This document shows, piece after piece, positions 63,089-64,000 of a stretch of 64,000 nucleotides of DNA; position 1 is the first letter of the stretch, and every line of letters begins with the position of its first letter. The notes under the pieces are model-generated. The model saw nothing but the letters and a program-made list of their open reading frames with translations. It made no database searches and was not told the origin of the DNA. The stretch is from Argentina anserina. Its lineage: Eukaryota; Streptophyta; Magnoliopsida; Rosales; Rosaceae. A program made the translations under genes and the position numbers. The stretch spans positions 13,392,001-13,456,000 of the forward strand of contig NC_065877.1 of assembly GCF_933775445.1 (NCBI RefSeq), written 5' to 3'.

Positions 63089-64000
63089 CAAAAGTGTTTT
63101 CATTCAAAACATATTCAAGAGTATGCCTGTAGAATACTGAATACACTCTACGACGAATTCTCTCATCTTCAACGAGAGATAGGAGTTGAAAAATTTGATC
63201 TAACTCATACAAGTTTGATAGAATTCCTAAACCATTTATCCATCAACAAGGCTGCAGAAAAGCTGCTTGAACAACTTGAGAGATTTCATCTCAAGATCAA
63301 TCAACTTGAAGAAGTAATCACAAGGATTGGAAGGCTTGAAGTAAAGCTTGACTACCTCAAAAAAAAGCAATATCTGCTATACATAGAAAAAAAGTTAGTT
63401 CGAACAGAAACCCTTGCTAATAACATTCAAGAGCAAGCAGTTGAACTAAGAAAAACCCAAGAAATTCTGAAAAAAGCATTTAGAAGCCCTTATCGTCCGA
63501 ATAAGATGAACCAAATGGTTGAGGTAAAAGTCAAGGAGAGAGACAAAGAAGCAAAAAGCTTATATCTTCTTATTTCAGAAGCCCTTACTGAAAACTTGAA
63601 AGCAATAATTCATCAGCAAAATTATAATATTACATATCTTCAAGAAATAGGTATTGAGCTGGAGGAACAATTCAGAGAGTTGAATCTTAAACTCTCCCAT
63701 TTGCAAAAAAGCATAGAAAAGATGAAAGCTGAAGCTGGAATAGAGAAAAGGAACATGAAGATGTTGAGCAGAGTATTCAGCAAAAGGAGCACAATTCCTG
63801 TACAATTCATCAATGCTCAAGAATTTGAGTACAATGAGATAGAGTCAAGTGTACGGGAGGCCACAGTTCCTAAATTTAGACTCAACAAAATTTATAAGAG
63901 AGGATATTTGCTTCTTGGTTCTCACAGGTTCAAGATTCTTGAACTAACTATTCCGGCAACATGCGAAGAAACTGACATAAGATTGATAACTCAGAAAGAA
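63089..64000 (+). CDS. Endogenous Caulimoviridae-like reading frame (coiled coil plus movement-protein-like part), runs off the window
   Basis: One frame is open from 63,089 to the window end, 304 codons, without a stop. The first about 170 codons are rich in Leu, Glu, Lys and Gln in heptad spacing (for example LLEQLERFHLKINQLEEVIT), a long coiled coil. The last about 70 contain FEYNEIESS, FRLNKIYKRGYLLLGSHRFK and ILELTIPATCEETDIRLIT, which resemble the core of plant pararetrovirus movement proteins (30K type, cell-to-cell transport). The first in-frame ATG is at 63,506, so translation would need a non-AUG start, a splice or an earlier exon. The call rests on remembered motif shape and the adjacent primer-binding site; an LTR retroelement gag is the alternative. 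Intactness beyond the window is unknown. Confidence 0.5.

Overview
This is nuclear DNA of a flowering plant, almost certainly a eudicot. The evidence is a spliced plant-type Mediator subunit 7 gene, plant F-box fragments with an F-box-associated domain, a berberine-bridge-enzyme-like fragment, and Ty1/copia, Ty3/gypsy and MULE/hAT-type elements with exact target-site duplications (TSDs). The family cannot be fixed from the sequence alone; Rosaceae is only a guess. The window is gene-poor and heavily layered with transposons. I see one convincing intact host gene, MED7, at about 57.8-61.4 kb on the + strand.

Layout. 0-0.7 kb: broken CDC20-like WD40 pseudogene. 1.2-3.35 kb: long LTR-like sequence ending in a gypsy-type primer-binding site. 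3.7-4.7 kb: F-box pseudogene. 6.4-7.9 kb: nested DNA transposons; the inner one is MULE-like with a 9-bp TSD and carries a copia-like LTR. 7.9-8.3 kb: F-box N-terminus (-). 8.77-9.25 kb: C-terminal exons of a Ran GTPase (-). 10.07-12.44 kb: F-box pseudogene split by a gypsy LTR. 12.57-13.72 kb: inverted-repeat element holding a berberine-bridge-enzyme fragment. 14.4-16.6 kb: LTR-like and inverted-repeat remnants. 17.2-38 kb: an array of diverged repeats plus remnants of an exportin/HEAT-repeat-like gene, interrupted by a complete young gypsy/chromovirus-type element (19,968-29,534, TSD TTTTA, about 3-kb LTRs, ruined interior) and a complete older copia element (33,069-37,822, minus strand, TSD ATTTT). 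39.5-43.2 kb: several direct-repeat families. 43.7-44.0 kb: ARP2 exon fragments. 44.2-48.0 kb: a retroelement-like unit with a roughly 66-bp minisatellite, an hAT-type MITE inside it, and a spliced gene resembling the 'putative gypsy type transposon' family. 49,353-56,727: a complete, young copia element (TSD AATTG) with separate gag and pol reading frames. 57.8-61.4 kb: MED7. 62.9 kb to the end: start of an endogenous Caulimoviridae-like pararetrovirus or similar retroelement, running off the window.

Broken pieces of at least six different host gene families (CDC20, F-box, Ran, BBE-like, ARP2, probable exportin) sit among the elements. Some keep introns, so they came from DNA-level duplication or capture and not only from retroposition. 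The points most worth checking are: identical-looking 3' splice sites directly in front of both the gag and pol start codons of the 49-kb copia element; the nearly identical LTRs around a coding-dead gypsy interior, implying mobilisation in trans; the gene-capturing inverted-repeat element at 12.6 kb; and the pararetrovirus-like reading frame with no AUG in its first 139 codons. All identifications rest on reading the sequence and remembered family patterns; no database search was run.
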